Positions 1 to 10,480 of a DNA stretch of 64,000 nucleotides are shown in pieces. Made by a program: the position numbers and the translations under genes. The stretch is from Alphaproteobacteria bacterium. GTDB taxonomy: Bacteria; Pseudomonadota; Alphaproteobacteria; Caulobacterales; Caulobacteraceae. The notes under the pieces are model-generated. The model was given only the letters and a program-made list of their open reading frames with translations, had not been told where the DNA came from and did no database searches. How positions within the stretch are numbered: the stretch's first letter is position 1; every line of letters begins with the position of its first letter. The stretch lies in assembly GCA_018821435.1 (NCBI GenBank), contig JAHJME010000040.1, positions 62,001 through 126,000 of the forward strand, read 5' to 3'.

Positions 1-1902
<1,902 letters not shown>

Positions 1903-2042
1903 GGAAGCGCTCCTGTTCAGGCGCGCCCATGAGGAGGGGTCAAGATGACCGCGAGGCTAAGCCGCGCTGCGACATATCGCCTTGCCGGAGCGTCCATCAT
2001 GGCCGCAGGGTCGCTTTGGGACCTTCCACAAGGAGCGGCACG

Positions 2043-2468
2043 ATGATCCGTAAGGCGAGCGCGGTTTGGCAGGGCACTGGGCGCGACGGGGCGGGGACGC
2101 TGACGTCGCAATCGGGGGTACTCAAGGACACGCCGTACAGCTTCAAGACCCGCTTCGAGGACAGTCCGGGGACGAACCCCGAGGAACTGCTGGCCGCGGC
2201 CCACGCGGGTTGCTTCACCATGGCGCTGGCCTTCGCCCTGCAGCGGGAGGGGTTCACGCCGACGGAGCTCACGACCGAGGCGGCGGTGTCGCTGGATCCG
2301 GACGGCGCGGGCTTCAAGGTCAGCAAGTCGGCGCTGACGCTGCGCGCAAAAGTGCCGGGGCTGAGCGAAGCGAAGTTCAAGGAGCTGGCCGAAGTGGCGG
2401 AAAAGACGTGTCCGGTGTCTCGCGTGCTGAACGCCGAGATCACGCTGGACGCGCTGCTTGAGGATTAG
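2043..2468 (+). CDS. osmC: OsmC family peroxiredoxin
   Basis: The 141-residue product matches the full length of OsmC, a thiol peroxidase that reduces organic hydroperoxides in osmotic and oxidative stress. The two redox cysteines are visible: Cys57 in AAHAGCFTMAL and Cys123 in KTCPVSRVL. The N-terminal beta region (GTLTSQSGVLKDTPYSF) and the GTNPEELLAAAH helix are typical of OsmC rather than Ohr. The start is ATG 2043 because AAGGAG lies 9 nt upstream; extension to an earlier start would add a non-homologous tail. It is divergent from the histidine kinase with 140 bp between them. Confidence 0.92.
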   Translation: MIRKASAVWQGTGRDGAGTLTSQSGVLKDTPYSFKTRFEDSPGTNPEELLAAAHAGCFTMALAFALQREGFTPTELTTEAAVSLDPDGAGFKVSKSALTLRAKVPGLSEAKFKELAEVAEKTCPVSRVLNAEITLDALLED

Positions 2469-2493
2469 CCGCGAGGTCGTTCGTGTTTTGTTC

Positions 2494-2522
2494 TTGACAT
2501 TCGCGCGCGTTTTTAGTAGAGT
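2494..2522 (+). promoter_or_regulatory. sigma-70-like promoter without an obvious gene
   Basis: A perfect TTGACA (2494-2499), a 17-bp spacer and TAGAGT (2517-2522) lie just after the osmC stop. The next 100 bp contains no convincing coding start on the plus strand before the convergent DUF2239 gene begins. Confidence 0.45.
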
Positions 2523-2561
2523 TCAGTCAGCGTCGAGGGCTGTGACAGGCGCTATCAAGGG

Positions 2562-2630
2562 GGCTTCGGCCTGGGCGCTAGCTTCACCTTCAATATCGAC
2601 TGCAAGGCGCAGCCGGCGACTAACGACTAG
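2562..2630 (+). pseudogene. possible gene remnant (C-terminal peptide tail)
   Basis: The frame from 2562 reads GFGLGASFTFNIDC and runs to TAG at 2628-2630. This is a beta-rich composition resembling a protein C-terminus, but the frame has no start codon and an in-frame stop lies upstream at 2517. It could be a scrap of a deleted gene or chance. Its stop overlaps the stop of the convergent DUF2239 gene. Confidence 0.2.
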
Positions 2631-3190
2631 GTCGGGGCGGCCAGCCGAAGAACGAAAGTTCGAATATCCCCGGGCCAGTCGGAGGCCAGGGCCTCGAGGC
2701 GGGCGTGGTCACCGGCGAACAGGGCCCGACTGGCCTCTTCGAAGTTCGGCAGGTCGCCGGCCAGGGCGGACATCACACGGTAGGCCGCCTCTTGCGTTCG
2801 ACGCGCGCGGTCCGGGCCTTCACCATTTCGGCGCGCCTCCTCGACCAAGCGCCGAATCGCCGCGGAAGCGCCTCCAGGCTGAGTGGCCAGCCAGTCCCAG
2901 TGACGAGGCAGGAGCGTCACTTCGCGGGCCACGACGCCCAGCTTCGGCCGGCCACGGCCCTGGCGCGGGGGTGTGGCCGCGGGTGACGCCGTGCGGGCGC
3001 GATACTCGACGACGGCATTTGGAGCGCCGTGCCTCAGGTCGAGCTCGATCTGCCGGCCGGTGGCGTCGTCGAATATCAGGACTGGAGAGGCGCCGGCGTA
3101 GGAACACAGGGCGTCCGCGACATCCTCGACCGTTCCCCCCGCGACTCGGTCGTGGCCGTCAAAGGCGGTGAAGGTCTGCGTCTCGCTCAT
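2627..3190 (-). CDS. DUF2239 family protein
   Basis: The 187-residue cytoplasmic protein carries the characteristic central block GRPKLGVVAREVTLLPRHWDWL (residues about 80-101), followed by a helix GGASAAIRRLVEEAR. Both are hallmarks of DUF2239, a family with no established biochemical role. The N-terminus (FTAFDGHDRVAGG) is a small beta domain. The start ATG has GGAG 8 nt upstream. It has no membrane segments and no operon partner; its 3' end faces osmC. Confidence 0.85.
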   Translation of the reverse strand: MSETQTFTAFDGHDRVAGGTVEDVADALCSYAGASPVLIFDDATGRQIELDLRHGAPNAVVEYRARTASPAATPPRQGRGRPKLGVVAREVTLLPRHWDWLATQPGGASAAIRRLVEEARRNGEGPDRARRTQEAAYRVMSALAGDLPNFEEASRALFAGDHARLEALASDWPGDIRTFVLRLAAPT

Positions 3191-3323
3191 CGTCAGGCTC
3201 CGGCGGCGTCTATGCCGTCGCCATTTGGGAGCGTCAATAAAATCCGGGTATTATTATCGTTGATCGAAGCATGACGGGCCGCATCGCGGACGCGAGGGGT
3301 TCGATTCTGTTTTCAGAGAAGAG

Positions 3324-3359
3324 TCAGGAGAGTCCGGACCGGTGTCCGAACTCTCCTGA
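3324..3359 (-). terminator. hairpin directly after tRNA-Thr
   Basis: Two 16-nt arms (3324-3339 and 3344-3359) pair with a single mismatch around a CGGT loop, and begin immediately after the encoded CCA end of the minus-strand tRNA. No long T-run follows, so it may act as a processing or Rho-aided end rather than a classical intrinsic terminator. Confidence 0.5.
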
Positions 3360-3434
<75 letters not shown>

Positions 3435-3444
3435 GAAGGCGGGC

Positions 3445-3473
3445 GCTATAGCGGGCGCGGGCTGCGTCGTGAA
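3445..3473 (-). promoter_or_regulatory. promoter of tRNA-Thr
   Basis: On the minus strand TTCACG (-35) and TATAGC (-10) are separated by exactly 17 bp. The -10 lies 10 bp before the mature tRNA 5' end. Confidence 0.5.
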
Positions 3474-3531
3474 GCCCCAATCGGTGAGCGTGGCCCTTGA
3501 CGGACCGGACACCTAGCCGCACCTGCGGGAT

Positions 3532-3678
3532 ATGGCGGAGCAGGACAACGACCGGAAGGGCGGGGCCAAGTCACGGGAGGCGAAGCTTGCCCAGGCGCTC
3601 AGGGCCAACCTGCGCCGACGCAAGACGGCGGGCCCCGCGCCGCCTGCGCCAAACCCTCAAAAAGACAGCACGGATTGA
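3532..3678 (+). CDS. small conserved basic protein upstream of murA
   Basis: ATG 3532 to TGA 3678 encodes 48 residues with the core SREAKLAQALRANLRRRK. Small proteins with the same KLAxALRxNLRRRK helix are found in alphaproteobacteria, frequently beside murA. The product is a basic amphipathic helix with a disordered Pro/Ala-rich tail and no membrane segment. Function is unknown; a nucleic-acid or ribosome-binding role is only a guess from charge. It lies 89 bp before murA in the same direction. Confidence 0.65.
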   Translation: MAEQDNDRKGGAKSREAKLAQALRANLRRRKTAGPAPPAPNPQKDSTD

Positions 3679-3767
3679 CCGCTTGGCGGGCTCGCGGCGC
3701 GCAGGCTAGATACGGGCCTGAGGCGCCGCGGCGGAACGCGGCCCACGCGTGCTTCGAAGGATAACGA

Positions 3768-5063
3768 TTGGACCGCATCGCCATCACCGGCGGCGCGCGG
3801 CTGAAGGGGGAAATCCCCATCAGCGGCGCCAAGAACTCGGCCATCAAGCTGATGGCGGCGAGTCTGCTGACAGAAGAGCCCCTGCGTCTCACCAACATGC
3901 CCCGGCTCGCGGACACACGTTTCCTCGGTAAGCTGCTGCAGCGGCTGGGGACGGAGGTCGTTGAAAGTGAAGGACCCGACGGTTCCGAGACCCTGCTGAC
4001 CACCCGCGAGATCGTCAGCGGCTTCGCGCCCTATGACCTGGTTCGCCAGATGCGGGCGTCGTTCAATGTCCTGGGGCCGCTCCTGGCGCGCAATGGGCAG
4101 GCCAAGGTGTCGCTGCCGGGCGGTTGCACTATCGGCGCGCGTCCGGTGGATCTGCACCTGAAGGCGCTGGAGGCGCTAGGGGCCAAGATCGACCTGCACG
4201 AGGGCTATGTGTACGCCCAGGCGCCGCGAGGCCTGCAGGGCGGGCAGGTGGAATTCCCGTTAGTTTCCGTCGGCGCGACCGAGCACACGCTGCTGGCAGC
4301 CGTGCTTGCCAACGGCGAGACGGTGATGACGAATTCGGCCTGCGAGCCGGAGATCACCGATCTGGCCGATTGCCTCAACAAGATGGGCGCCAAGGTCTCC
4401 GGCGCGGGCACGTCGACGATTACGGTTCATGGGGTTAGCCGTCTAACCGGCGCGACCCACGCGGTTCTGCCGGATCGAATCGAGACCGGCACCTACGCCC
4501 TCGCCGCCGCCATGGCCGGCGGAGAGGTGAGGCTGACCCGGACCCGCAGCGATTTCATTCAGGCGCTGATCGACAAGATGATCGAGGCCGGGGTCGAAGT
4601 GACGCCTCACAACGACGGTCTGACCATCAAGCGTAACGGCGACCGCCTGAAGGCTGTCGAGATCACGACGGACCCGTATCCCGGCTTCGCCACCGATCTG
4701 CAGGCGCAGTTCATGGCCCTGATGACGCTCGCGGAGGGTGAGAGCGTGATCCGCGAGACCATCTTCGAGAACCGCTTCATGCATGTGCCCGAACTGGGTC
4801 GCCTTGGAGCCGACATCTCGGTGCATGGCGGCGAGGCGCGAGTACGAGGCGTCGAGGCGCTGGAAGGCGCCCAGGTGATGGCCACCGACCTGCGGGCCTC
4901 GGTCAGCCTGGTGATCGCCGGGTTGGCTGCCCGCGGCGAGACGGTGGTGAACCGCGTCTATCACCTGGATCGGGGCTTCGAGCGCCTCGAAGAGAAGCTC
5001 AGCGCCTGTGGCGCGCAGATCCGGCGCCTGAAGGGTGACGGGGTCGAGGAAGAGGTGGAGTAG
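3768..5063 (+). CDS. murA: UDP-N-acetylglucosamine 1-carboxyvinyltransferase
   Basis: The 431-residue protein transfers enolpyruvate from PEP to UDP-GlcNAc, the first committed step of peptidoglycan synthesis in the cytoplasm. The N-terminus (ITGGARLKGEIPISGAKNSA) supplies the substrate-binding Lys-Asn pair, Cys120 in PGGCTIGARPVDLH is the PEP-binding catalytic cysteine, and the ATDLRASVSLVIAGLAA block closes the second domain. Length is standard (about 420-430). Translation starts at TTG 3768 because the protein aligns from MDRIAITGG. It begins an alphaproteobacterial cluster, followed 4 bp later by DUF2948. Confidence 0.97.
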   Translation: MDRIAITGGARLKGEIPISGAKNSAIKLMAASLLTEEPLRLTNMPRLADTRFLGKLLQRLGTEVVESEGPDGSETLLTTREIVSGFAPYDLVRQMRASFNVLGPLLARNGQAKVSLPGGCTIGARPVDLHLKALEALGAKIDLHEGYVYAQAPRGLQGGQVEFPLVSVGATEHTLLAAVLANGETVMTNSACEPEITDLADCLNKMGAKVSGAGTSTITVHGVSRLTGATHAVLPDRIETGTYALAAAMAGGEVRLTRTRSDFIQALIDKMIEAGVEVTPHNDGLTIKRNGDRLKAVEITTDPYPGFATDLQAQFMALMTLAEGESVIRETIFENRFMHVPELGRLGADISVHGGEARVRGVEALEGAQVMATDLRASVSLVIAGLAARGETVVNRVYHLDRGFERLEEKLSACGAQIRRLKGDGVEEEVE

Positions 5064-5067
5064 GCCG

Positions 5068-5493
5068 ATGGCCGCGCCCCAACCCCTTCAACTTCTGGCT
5101 GAAGACCAGGAAGACCTGGCGGTCATCTCGGCCGCGCTACAGGATGCCGTCGCGAAGGTGGGCGACATCTCGTTCGAGGCGAAGGCCCGTCGACTGACGA
5201 TCGCGTTCAACCGCTTCCGATGGGAATCCGGCGCGCGCCAGCGCGTGCGCTCGGCATTGCAGGTCGGCGGCGTGCTGTCGCTCCAGGCCCGTAAGATCCG
5301 TCGGGACCGCCGCGATGCGGTCGTCGAGTTGCTGACAATCGCGTTCGAGCCGGGCGAAGCGCCCGGTGGTGTTCTTACGCTAAGCTTCGCGGGCGGCGGC
5401 GATCTTCGCGCCGAGATCGAGTGCGTGGACGCGGTTCTGGCTGACGTCTCCGAGCCTTGGTCCACGCCGCGGGAGCCGGCTCACGAGGCCTGA
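5068..5493 (+). CDS. DUF2948 family protein
   Basis: The 141-residue protein of the alphaproteobacterial family DUF2948 (core LLAEDQEDLAVISAALQDA and VGDISFEAKARRLTIAFNRFRWE) is almost always found between murA and hisD. No enzymatic motif is visible; it reads as a compact alpha/beta cytoplasmic protein. I start at ATG 5068, 4 bp after the murA stop, rather than the upstream GTG inside murA. The tight spacing suggests co-translation with murA. Confidence 0.88.
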   Translation: MAAPQPLQLLAEDQEDLAVISAALQDAVAKVGDISFEAKARRLTIAFNRFRWESGARQRVRSALQVGGVLSLQARKIRRDRRDAVVELLTIAFEPGEAPGGVLTLSFAGGGDLRAEIECVDAVLADVSEPWSTPREPAHEA

Positions 5494-5535
5494 GGGAAGT
5501 GGCCTTGGCCGCCGTGCGCCGCTAAAGAGCGGCCC

Positions 5536-6822
5536 ATGCGCCGCTTTCGCTTCTCCGCCCCAGGTTTCCAGGCCGCCTTCTCTGCCTTTGTCGCCGAACG
5601 GCGCGAGACGCCGGAAGAGGTGGACACCCTTGTGCGCGACGTCTTGGCGGCGGTGCGCGCCGAGGGCGTCGGCGCGCTGCTCCGTTATGCGCGTGAATTC
5701 GACAAGATCGAGCTGACCGAGGCGACGCTGCGTGTGACCGGCGAGGAGATCGCTGAGGGCGCCGCGGCGTGCTCGGCGGAGGTCCGCGAGGCGATCGCCT
5801 TCGCCGCCGCCCGCATCCGCGCCTATCATGAGCGTCAACGGCCCGCCGATCAGCGCTTTACCGACCAGGCCGGGGTCGAACTGGGTTGGCGCTGGACGCC
5901 GATCGAGGCCGTGGGGATCTACGTCCCGGGCGGCCGCGCGGCCTATCCCTCCACCGTGCTGATGAACGCTGTGCCGGCAGCCGTCGCTGGGGTCGATCGC
6001 ATCGCCATGGTCACCCCGCCGGGTCGGTTGCAGCCGGCCGTCCTGGCCGCGGCGCAGATCGCCGGCGTGACCGAGATCTGGCGCGTCGGCGGCGCGCAGG
6101 CTGTCGCGGCGCTCGCCTATGGCGCGGGTCCCATCAAGCCGGTCGACAAGATCGTGGGGCCTGGCAACGCATTCGTCACGGCGGCCAAGCGCCGCGTGTA
6201 CGGCACTGTGGGCATCGACGCCCTCGCGGGTCCGTCGGAGATCGTGGTGGTGGCAGACGCGGCGAACGATCCGCAATGGATCGCCGCCGACCTGCTGTCG
6301 CAGGCCGAGCATGATCCGGCCGCGCAATCCATTCTCATCACCGACGACGAGGACTTTGCCGCGAAGGTCGAAGCGGCCGTGCTGGAGCAACTCTCGACTC
6401 TGTCGACCGGCGAGGACGCCGCGGCCTCGTGGCGCGACCACGGCGCCGTGGTGATCGCGCCGCTGGAGGAAGCTCCGGCTCTGGTGAATGAAATCGCGCC
6501 GGAGCACGTGGAATTTGCTCTGGACGATCCGGAGCGTCTGGCCGACCGTGTGCGCCACGCCGGGGCCATCTTCCTGGGCCGCCACGCACCCGAGGCGATC
6601 GGCGACTATGTTGCCGGCTCCAACCATGTGCTGCCGACCAGCCGCGCCGCGCGATTCTCTTCCGGCCTGTCCCTGTACGACTTCATCAAGCGCACCTCGT
6701 TCGTGAAGTGCGACGCGGAGTCCTTCGCACGCCTGGCGCCGGCCACCATCGCGTTGGCCGAGGCCGAAGGCCTGCCGGCGCACGCGCGTTCCGCCGCGAT
6801 CCGGCTGGGGCAGGGGCGCTAG
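5536..6822 (+). CDS. hisD: histidinol dehydrogenase
   Basis: The 428-residue zinc enzyme oxidises L-histidinol to L-histidine with two NAD+, the last step of histidine synthesis. Family landmarks are all present: YVPGGRAAYPSTVLMNAVPA, the GPGNAFVTAAKR loop, DALAGPSEIVVVAD, and PEHVEFAL carrying catalytic Glu and His, plus the C-terminal TSFVKCD strand. Length is normal. No other his genes are nearby, consistent with the dispersed his genes in this lineage. The next gene starts immediately after its stop. Confidence 0.97.
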   Translation: MRRFRFSAPGFQAAFSAFVAERRETPEEVDTLVRDVLAAVRAEGVGALLRYAREFDKIELTEATLRVTGEEIAEGAAACSAEVREAIAFAAARIRAYHERQRPADQRFTDQAGVELGWRWTPIEAVGIYVPGGRAAYPSTVLMNAVPAAVAGVDRIAMVTPPGRLQPAVLAAAQIAGVTEIWRVGGAQAVAALAYGAGPIKPVDKIVGPGNAFVTAAKRRVYGTVGIDALAGPSEIVVVADAANDPQWIAADLLSQAEHDPAAQSILITDDEDFAAKVEAAVLEQLSTLSTGEDAAASWRDHGAVVIAPLEEAPALVNEIAPEHVEFALDDPERLADRVRHAGAIFLGRHAPEAIGDYVAGSNHVLPTSRAARFSSGLSLYDFIKRTSFVKCDAESFARLAPATIALAEAEGLPAHARSAAIRLGQGR

Positions 6823-8067
6823 ATGTTCGTCGCGGAGACGCCGGCCAAGGCGGCGAGCGCCGCCGACGCGGCAAAGCCGAGCTTCACCGAGCATCTGGTG
6901 ACGTCCACGACCGCGGCGCTGGATCACATCCTGAATCTCGATCCCCGCGAGGCTGCGATCAACGCCGGCCTGTCGGTGGCGGTGGTCCTCGCGGTCTACG
7001 GCTTGCTCTTGTTGGTGCGCCGGCTCTCCGACCATTGGCTGGCGCGGGTGAACGTGGGCGGTGCGGAGGCCGAGGTGGCCCGCACCCAGCAGGCCGCGCG
7101 CCTGACCTGGGGTCTCGTCCGTCTGGCTGCCCTGGCGGCCATCGTCATCACGATCCTCGGGATCTGGGGCGTCGACGCCCGCGCCTGGCTATCGGGAGAC
7201 GCTGGCGCGCGGCTGGTGCGCCTGGCGCTGGTCATCATCATCGCCACGGCGCTGGTCGAGGTGTCGGGCTTCATCATCAAGCGGCTGATCGGCGGCTTTG
7301 CGCGGCGAAGCAGCGATCCGCGCCGGGCCGCGCAGCTGCGCACCCTGGGGCCGATCCTCACCGGCTGCGCACAGACGGTGCTGGTGGTCGTGGGCGGCCT
7401 GACGATCCTGACCGAATTGGGCCTCAAGGTCGGCCCCATCCTGGCCAGCGCGGGCGTCCTGGGCATCGCGGTGGGCTTCGGGGCCCAGACGCTGGTGAAG
7501 GACTTCCTGACCGGGCTGTTCCTGATCGCGGAGGATGTCGTGTCCGTCGGGGACAATGTGCAGATCGGGGATTCCAGCGGCGTGGTGGAGGCCATGACCC
7601 TTCGGACCATCCGGCTGCGCGACGCCAACGCCACACTGCATGTCTTCCCCTACAGCGAAGCCCAGGTGATCCATAATCGAACCAAGGTCTTCTCGTCTTA
7701 CCTCGCCGAGATCCCGATCAGCTATGACAGCGACCTCGATCACGCCTTGGCGGTGATCCAGAAAGTCGGCGACGACCTGCGCGCGGATCCCGCCTTCAAG
7801 AAGCTGATCACGAAGCCGTTCGAGGTTATGGGCGTCGATCGGCTGGCGGAAAACGCCGTGCACCTGAAGGCCCGCTTCGTCACGGAGCCTCGTGCGCAAT
7901 GGGACGTAGGTCGTGAGTTCAATCGCCGTCTCAAGAACGCGTTTGACGCGGAGGGCATTCTGACCCCCGTCAAGACGACGCCGGTCCAGGCCCAGCCCCT
8001 GGAAGACCGCGCCGCCCATACAGAAGGCCCGACGCTGACGCCGCCTGAAACCACGTCGCGAAGCTGA
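6823..8067 (+). CDS. MscS-family mechanosensitive ion channel
   Basis: The 414-residue inner-membrane protein has hydrophobic segments at about 46-66, 95-118, 129-152 and 175-197, then the pore-lining MscS helix ILASAGVLGIAVGFGAQTLV (about 206-225) and the beta domain starting DVVSVGDNVQIGDSSGVVE. It should open under membrane tension and release solutes during hypo-osmotic shock. Its ATG abuts the hisD TAG with no gap, so it is probably co-transcribed with it, although it is not a usual member of this cluster. The C-terminal tail after residue 390 is disordered. Confidence 0.93.
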   Translation: MFVAETPAKAASAADAAKPSFTEHLVTSTTAALDHILNLDPREAAINAGLSVAVVLAVYGLLLLVRRLSDHWLARVNVGGAEAEVARTQQAARLTWGLVRLAALAAIVITILGIWGVDARAWLSGDAGARLVRLALVIIIATALVEVSGFIIKRLIGGFARRSSDPRRAAQLRTLGPILTGCAQTVLVVVGGLTILTELGLKVGPILASAGVLGIAVGFGAQTLVKDFLTGLFLIAEDVVSVGDNVQIGDSSGVVEAMTLRTIRLRDANATLHVFPYSEAQVIHNRTKVFSSYLAEIPISYDSDLDHALAVIQKVGDDLRADPAFKKLITKPFEVMGVDRLAENAVHLKARFVTEPRAQWDVGREFNRRLKNAFDAEGILTPVKTTPVQAQPLEDRAAHTEGPTLTPPETTSRS

Positions 8068-8153
8068 ACGGTTCCTGTCAGCGCGCCTGAAGGGCCGTTC
8101 AGGCTGGACCGTCTAAACCTGCCTCATCGAATGAACGCAGAAGGACGGCGAAG

Positions 8154-8726
8154 ATGCGCAATCTCACCAGCAAGACAATCGGCGGCGGCGTTGCGGCTGC
8201 CATTCTGGCCGGAACCCTGGCTCTGGGCGGCGCGTCTAGCGCCAGCGCCGGCGTGACCGGTTGCTCGGCCCCCGGCGGCAAGCAAGAGGCCGGTGCTGTC
8301 ATCGGCGCGGTGCTGGGCGGCGTCATCGGCAACAAGGTCGGTGGGCGCCACGCGACCGGCGAGACCGTCGCTGGGGCGGCGCTCGGCGCGGCGGCCGGTT
8401 CGGCTGTCGGCTGCGAGGCCCAGAAGAGTCGGGCCAAGAACGCCGGGACCTACACGCACAACGGCTATCGCCTGCAAGGCGACGTCTCGTCCGCCAGCTA
8501 CAGCCGGATCGGCCAGACTTTCGTGGCAGAGAGCGGGGTGAACCTGCGGGCCGCGCCGACCACCAATTCGGGCCGCGTGGGTCGCCTGCAAGCCGGGCAA
8601 CGGTTCCAGGCTCTGGCGCAGGTTCGGGGCTCGGACTGGGTCCTTGTGGGCCAGAACGGCGTCGGCGTCGGCTATGTCCGCGGCGACTTCGTCCGCCCGG
8701 CCGGGTCGCGCTACGCGGCTTACTGA
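8154..8726 (+). CDS. exported glycine-zipper and SH3-domain protein
   Basis: The 190-residue protein has a Sec signal peptide (residues 1-32, ending ASSASA), a glycine-zipper hairpin (GAVIGAVLGGVIGNKVGG ... GAALGAAAGSAVG, about 46-86) typical of envelope '2TM' zippers, and a C-terminal bacterial SH3 domain (ESGVNLRAAPTTNSGRVGRL, about 125-180). It probably sits in the periplasm or outer membrane and contacts peptidoglycan through SH3. The start has GAAGGA upstream. A strong terminator follows, so it ends its transcription unit. Confidence 0.8.
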   Translation: MRNLTSKTIGGGVAAAILAGTLALGGASSASAGVTGCSAPGGKQEAGAVIGAVLGGVIGNKVGGRHATGETVAGAALGAAAGSAVGCEAQKSRAKNAGTYTHNGYRLQGDVSSASYSRIGQTFVAESGVNLRAAPTTNSGRVGRLQAGQRFQALAQVRGSDWVLVGQNGVGVGYVRGDFVRPAGSRYAAY

Positions 8727-8748
8727 TCGATCGCAGGCCTGAAAGCGA

Positions 8749-8779
8749 CGCCCGGCGCCCCCCGCGCCGGGCGTTTTTT
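8749..8779 (+). terminator. intrinsic terminator
   Basis: A 10-bp perfect GC stem (8749-8758 with 8764-8773), a 5-nt C loop and six T residues follow the SH3 protein gene. Confidence 0.93.
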
Positions 8780-8854
8780 CGTATCCGGGGCTCTGGTTCG
8801 CACCTGCGGGATGACGAAGGCCCCCGGTTTGCAATAAAGGTCGGCTTGGAACCC

Positions 8855-9334
8855 ATGGCCGAAGATCCGAAGCCCCTTCACCGGTTGCAGTCCGTCGAGC
8901 TTGACGAGGAGTCGCTCGCGGCGGTTTCGCGCGACCAGGAACAGGAGCGGCAGATCGCCATCTTCGATCTCCTGGAGGATAATTTCTTCTGTCCAGAGGG
9001 CGCTGAGCGGGGTCCCTACGACCTGCGGATGGGTCTGCTGGAGAACCGGCTGATGCTGGACGTGCGCGGGCCGACCTATGAACGGCGCCACATCCTGTCG
9101 CTGTCGCCCTTCCGGACGCTGATCAAAGACTACTTCATGATCTGCGACAGCTATTATCAGGCGATACGCAACTCGACGCCTCAGCAGATCGAAGCCTTGG
9201 ACATGGGCCGGCGTGGCCTGCACAACGAAGCCTCCGAGCTGCTCCAGACCCGGCTGACCGGCAAGATCGAAACCAATCTCGATACGGCGCGGCGCCTGTT
9301 CACCCTGATCTGCGCCCTGCACTGGCGGGGCTGA
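8855..9334 (+). CDS. UPF0262 family protein
   Basis: The 159-residue protein is of UPF0262, an alphaproteobacterial family with conserved blocks DRDQEQERQIAIFDLLEDN-like (here SRDQEQERQIAIFDLLEDN), LSLSPFRTLIKDYFMICDSYY and GRRGLHNEASELL. Function is not established. ATG 8855 is chosen because upstream frame extension runs through the terminator. It precedes the phosphatase-like gene by 6 bp, as in other alphaproteobacteria. Confidence 0.9.
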   Translation: MAEDPKPLHRLQSVELDEESLAAVSRDQEQERQIAIFDLLEDNFFCPEGAERGPYDLRMGLLENRLMLDVRGPTYERRHILSLSPFRTLIKDYFMICDSYYQAIRNSTPQQIEALDMGRRGLHNEASELLQTRLTGKIETNLDTARRLFTLICALHWRG

Positions 9335-9340
9335 CGACGG

Positions 9341-9808
9341 ATGGGTGACGACCCCGGGAAGCGGCTGCCCGATGCGGTCCTCTTCTGCTGCAACTTCAAC
9401 CAAGTCCGCTCGCCCATGGCCGAGGCGCTGATGAAGCACCTCATCGGTACGCGAATCTTCGTGGACAGCTGCGGGCTGAAGAAGGCCGCCTTCGACGCCG
9501 ATGTCGACGACATGGAGGTCGATCCGCTGGCGGCCGAGGTGATGAAGGAGCTGGGCGCCGACGTCACGCGCCACCGCTGCAAGACCTTTGCCGAGCTGGA
9601 GGACGATTCTTTCGACCTCGTGGTCTCGCTGACGCCAGAGGCGCAGCACCGGGCCGTCGAGCTTGCCCGCGGCCGCTCCGCCGATATCGAGTATTGGCCC
9701 ACCCTGGACCCCACCCTCACCGAGGGATCGCGGGAACATCGGTTGGAGGCGTACCGCCAGGTGCGCGATGGCCTCGCCCTCCGGATCACCCAGCGATTCC
9801 GCGGCTGA
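9341..9808 (+). CDS. low-molecular-weight phosphatase family protein
   Basis: The 155-residue protein resembles low-molecular-weight protein-tyrosine phosphatases and arsenate reductases. The N-terminal P-loop FCCNFNQVRSPMAEAL contains C(X)5R-S (Cys17-Arg23-Ser24), and TLDPTLTEGSRE supplies the candidate general-acid Asp near residue 124. This lineage lies beside UPF0262 in alphaproteobacteria; the true substrate is unknown, and arsenate reduction is not supported by the context. Confidence 0.85.
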   Translation: MGDDPGKRLPDAVLFCCNFNQVRSPMAEALMKHLIGTRIFVDSCGLKKAAFDADVDDMEVDPLAAEVMKELGADVTRHRCKTFAELEDDSFDLVVSLTPEAQHRAVELARGRSADIEYWPTLDPTLTEGSREHRLEAYRQVRDGLALRITQRFRG

Positions 9809-9895
9809 CGCCCCTCGTCCGCGAAAATGACGCCCTACGAGCCGGCCAAAGGCCGTATTATCCTGGCCGTTCGCTGATTCAACCGAGGCGCTGAC

Positions 9896-10480
9896 TTGTC
9901 CCTTGAGCCGCGCCTTGTCCTCGCTTCGGCGAGTCCTCGCCGATTGGATCTCCTGCGTCAGATCGGGCTCGTCCCGGACGCGGTCGATGCCGCCGAGCTG
10001 GATGAAACCCCCCAATCCGACGAAACCCCGCGCCAACTCGCGCTGCGGTTGGCAGAGGCGAAGGCGGCGCATGTCGCCGCCCGTGCGCCAGGCGCTTTTG
10101 TGCTGGGGGCTGACACCGTCGTGGCCGTCGGTCGCCGGGTGTTGCCCAAGGCCGAGGACGCGGCTGAAGTCGGCCGTTGCCTGGCGCTGTTGTCCGGCCG
10201 TGCGCACCGGGTGCTGACCGGCGTCGCGGTGGTCGCGCCGGATGGCCGCAGGGTCTCGCGCCTCGTCGAGAGCAAGGTGCATTTCAAACGACTTAGCCAG
10301 GCCGACCTTGAGACCTATCTCGCTTGTGGCGAGGGCGTCGGAAAGGCCGGCGGCTATGCGATCCAGGGCCTGGCCGGCGCCCTGGTGATTTCGCTGCAGG
10401 GATCTTACTCGGGCGTCGTCGGCCTGCCGCTGTACGAAACCGCCAACCTGCTGACAGGCGTGGGGTATCGTCGTCCATGA
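9896..10480 (+). CDS. maf: Maf family nucleoside triphosphate pyrophosphatase
   Basis: The 194-residue Maf protein hydrolyses non-canonical or surplus nucleoside triphosphates to monophosphates and is linked to septum inhibition. SASPRR at residues 11-16 and GADTVV are the signature elements, with QGLAGALVISLQGSYSGVVGLPLYET near the C-terminus. The start is TTG 9896, with GAGG about 7 nt upstream. Its stop overlaps the start of the RNase gene (ATGA). The preceding 87 bp is where infA lies in many relatives; no infA is present. Confidence 0.93.
   Translation: MSLEPRLVLASASPRRLDLLRQIGLVPDAVDAAELDETPQSDETPRQLALRLAEAKAAHVAARAPGAFVLGADTVVAVGRRVLPKAEDAAEVGRCLALLSGRAHRVLTGVAVVAPDGRRVSRLVESKVHFKRLSQADLETYLACGEGVGKAGGYAIQGLAGALVISLQGSYSGVVGLPLYETANLLTGVGYRRP

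Noticed and set aside
5380..7035. 551-residue minus-strand frame
   Set aside because: Antisense to hisD, whose motifs are complete on the plus strand.
9341..9808. Arsenate reductase (arsC) annotation
   Set aside because: The C(X)5R motif is shared with many phosphatases and there is no ars operon context; kept as a general phosphatase-family call.
9809..9895. Possible infA in its usual slot
   Set aside because: Only 87 bp, and no frame resembles the translation initiation factor IF-1.
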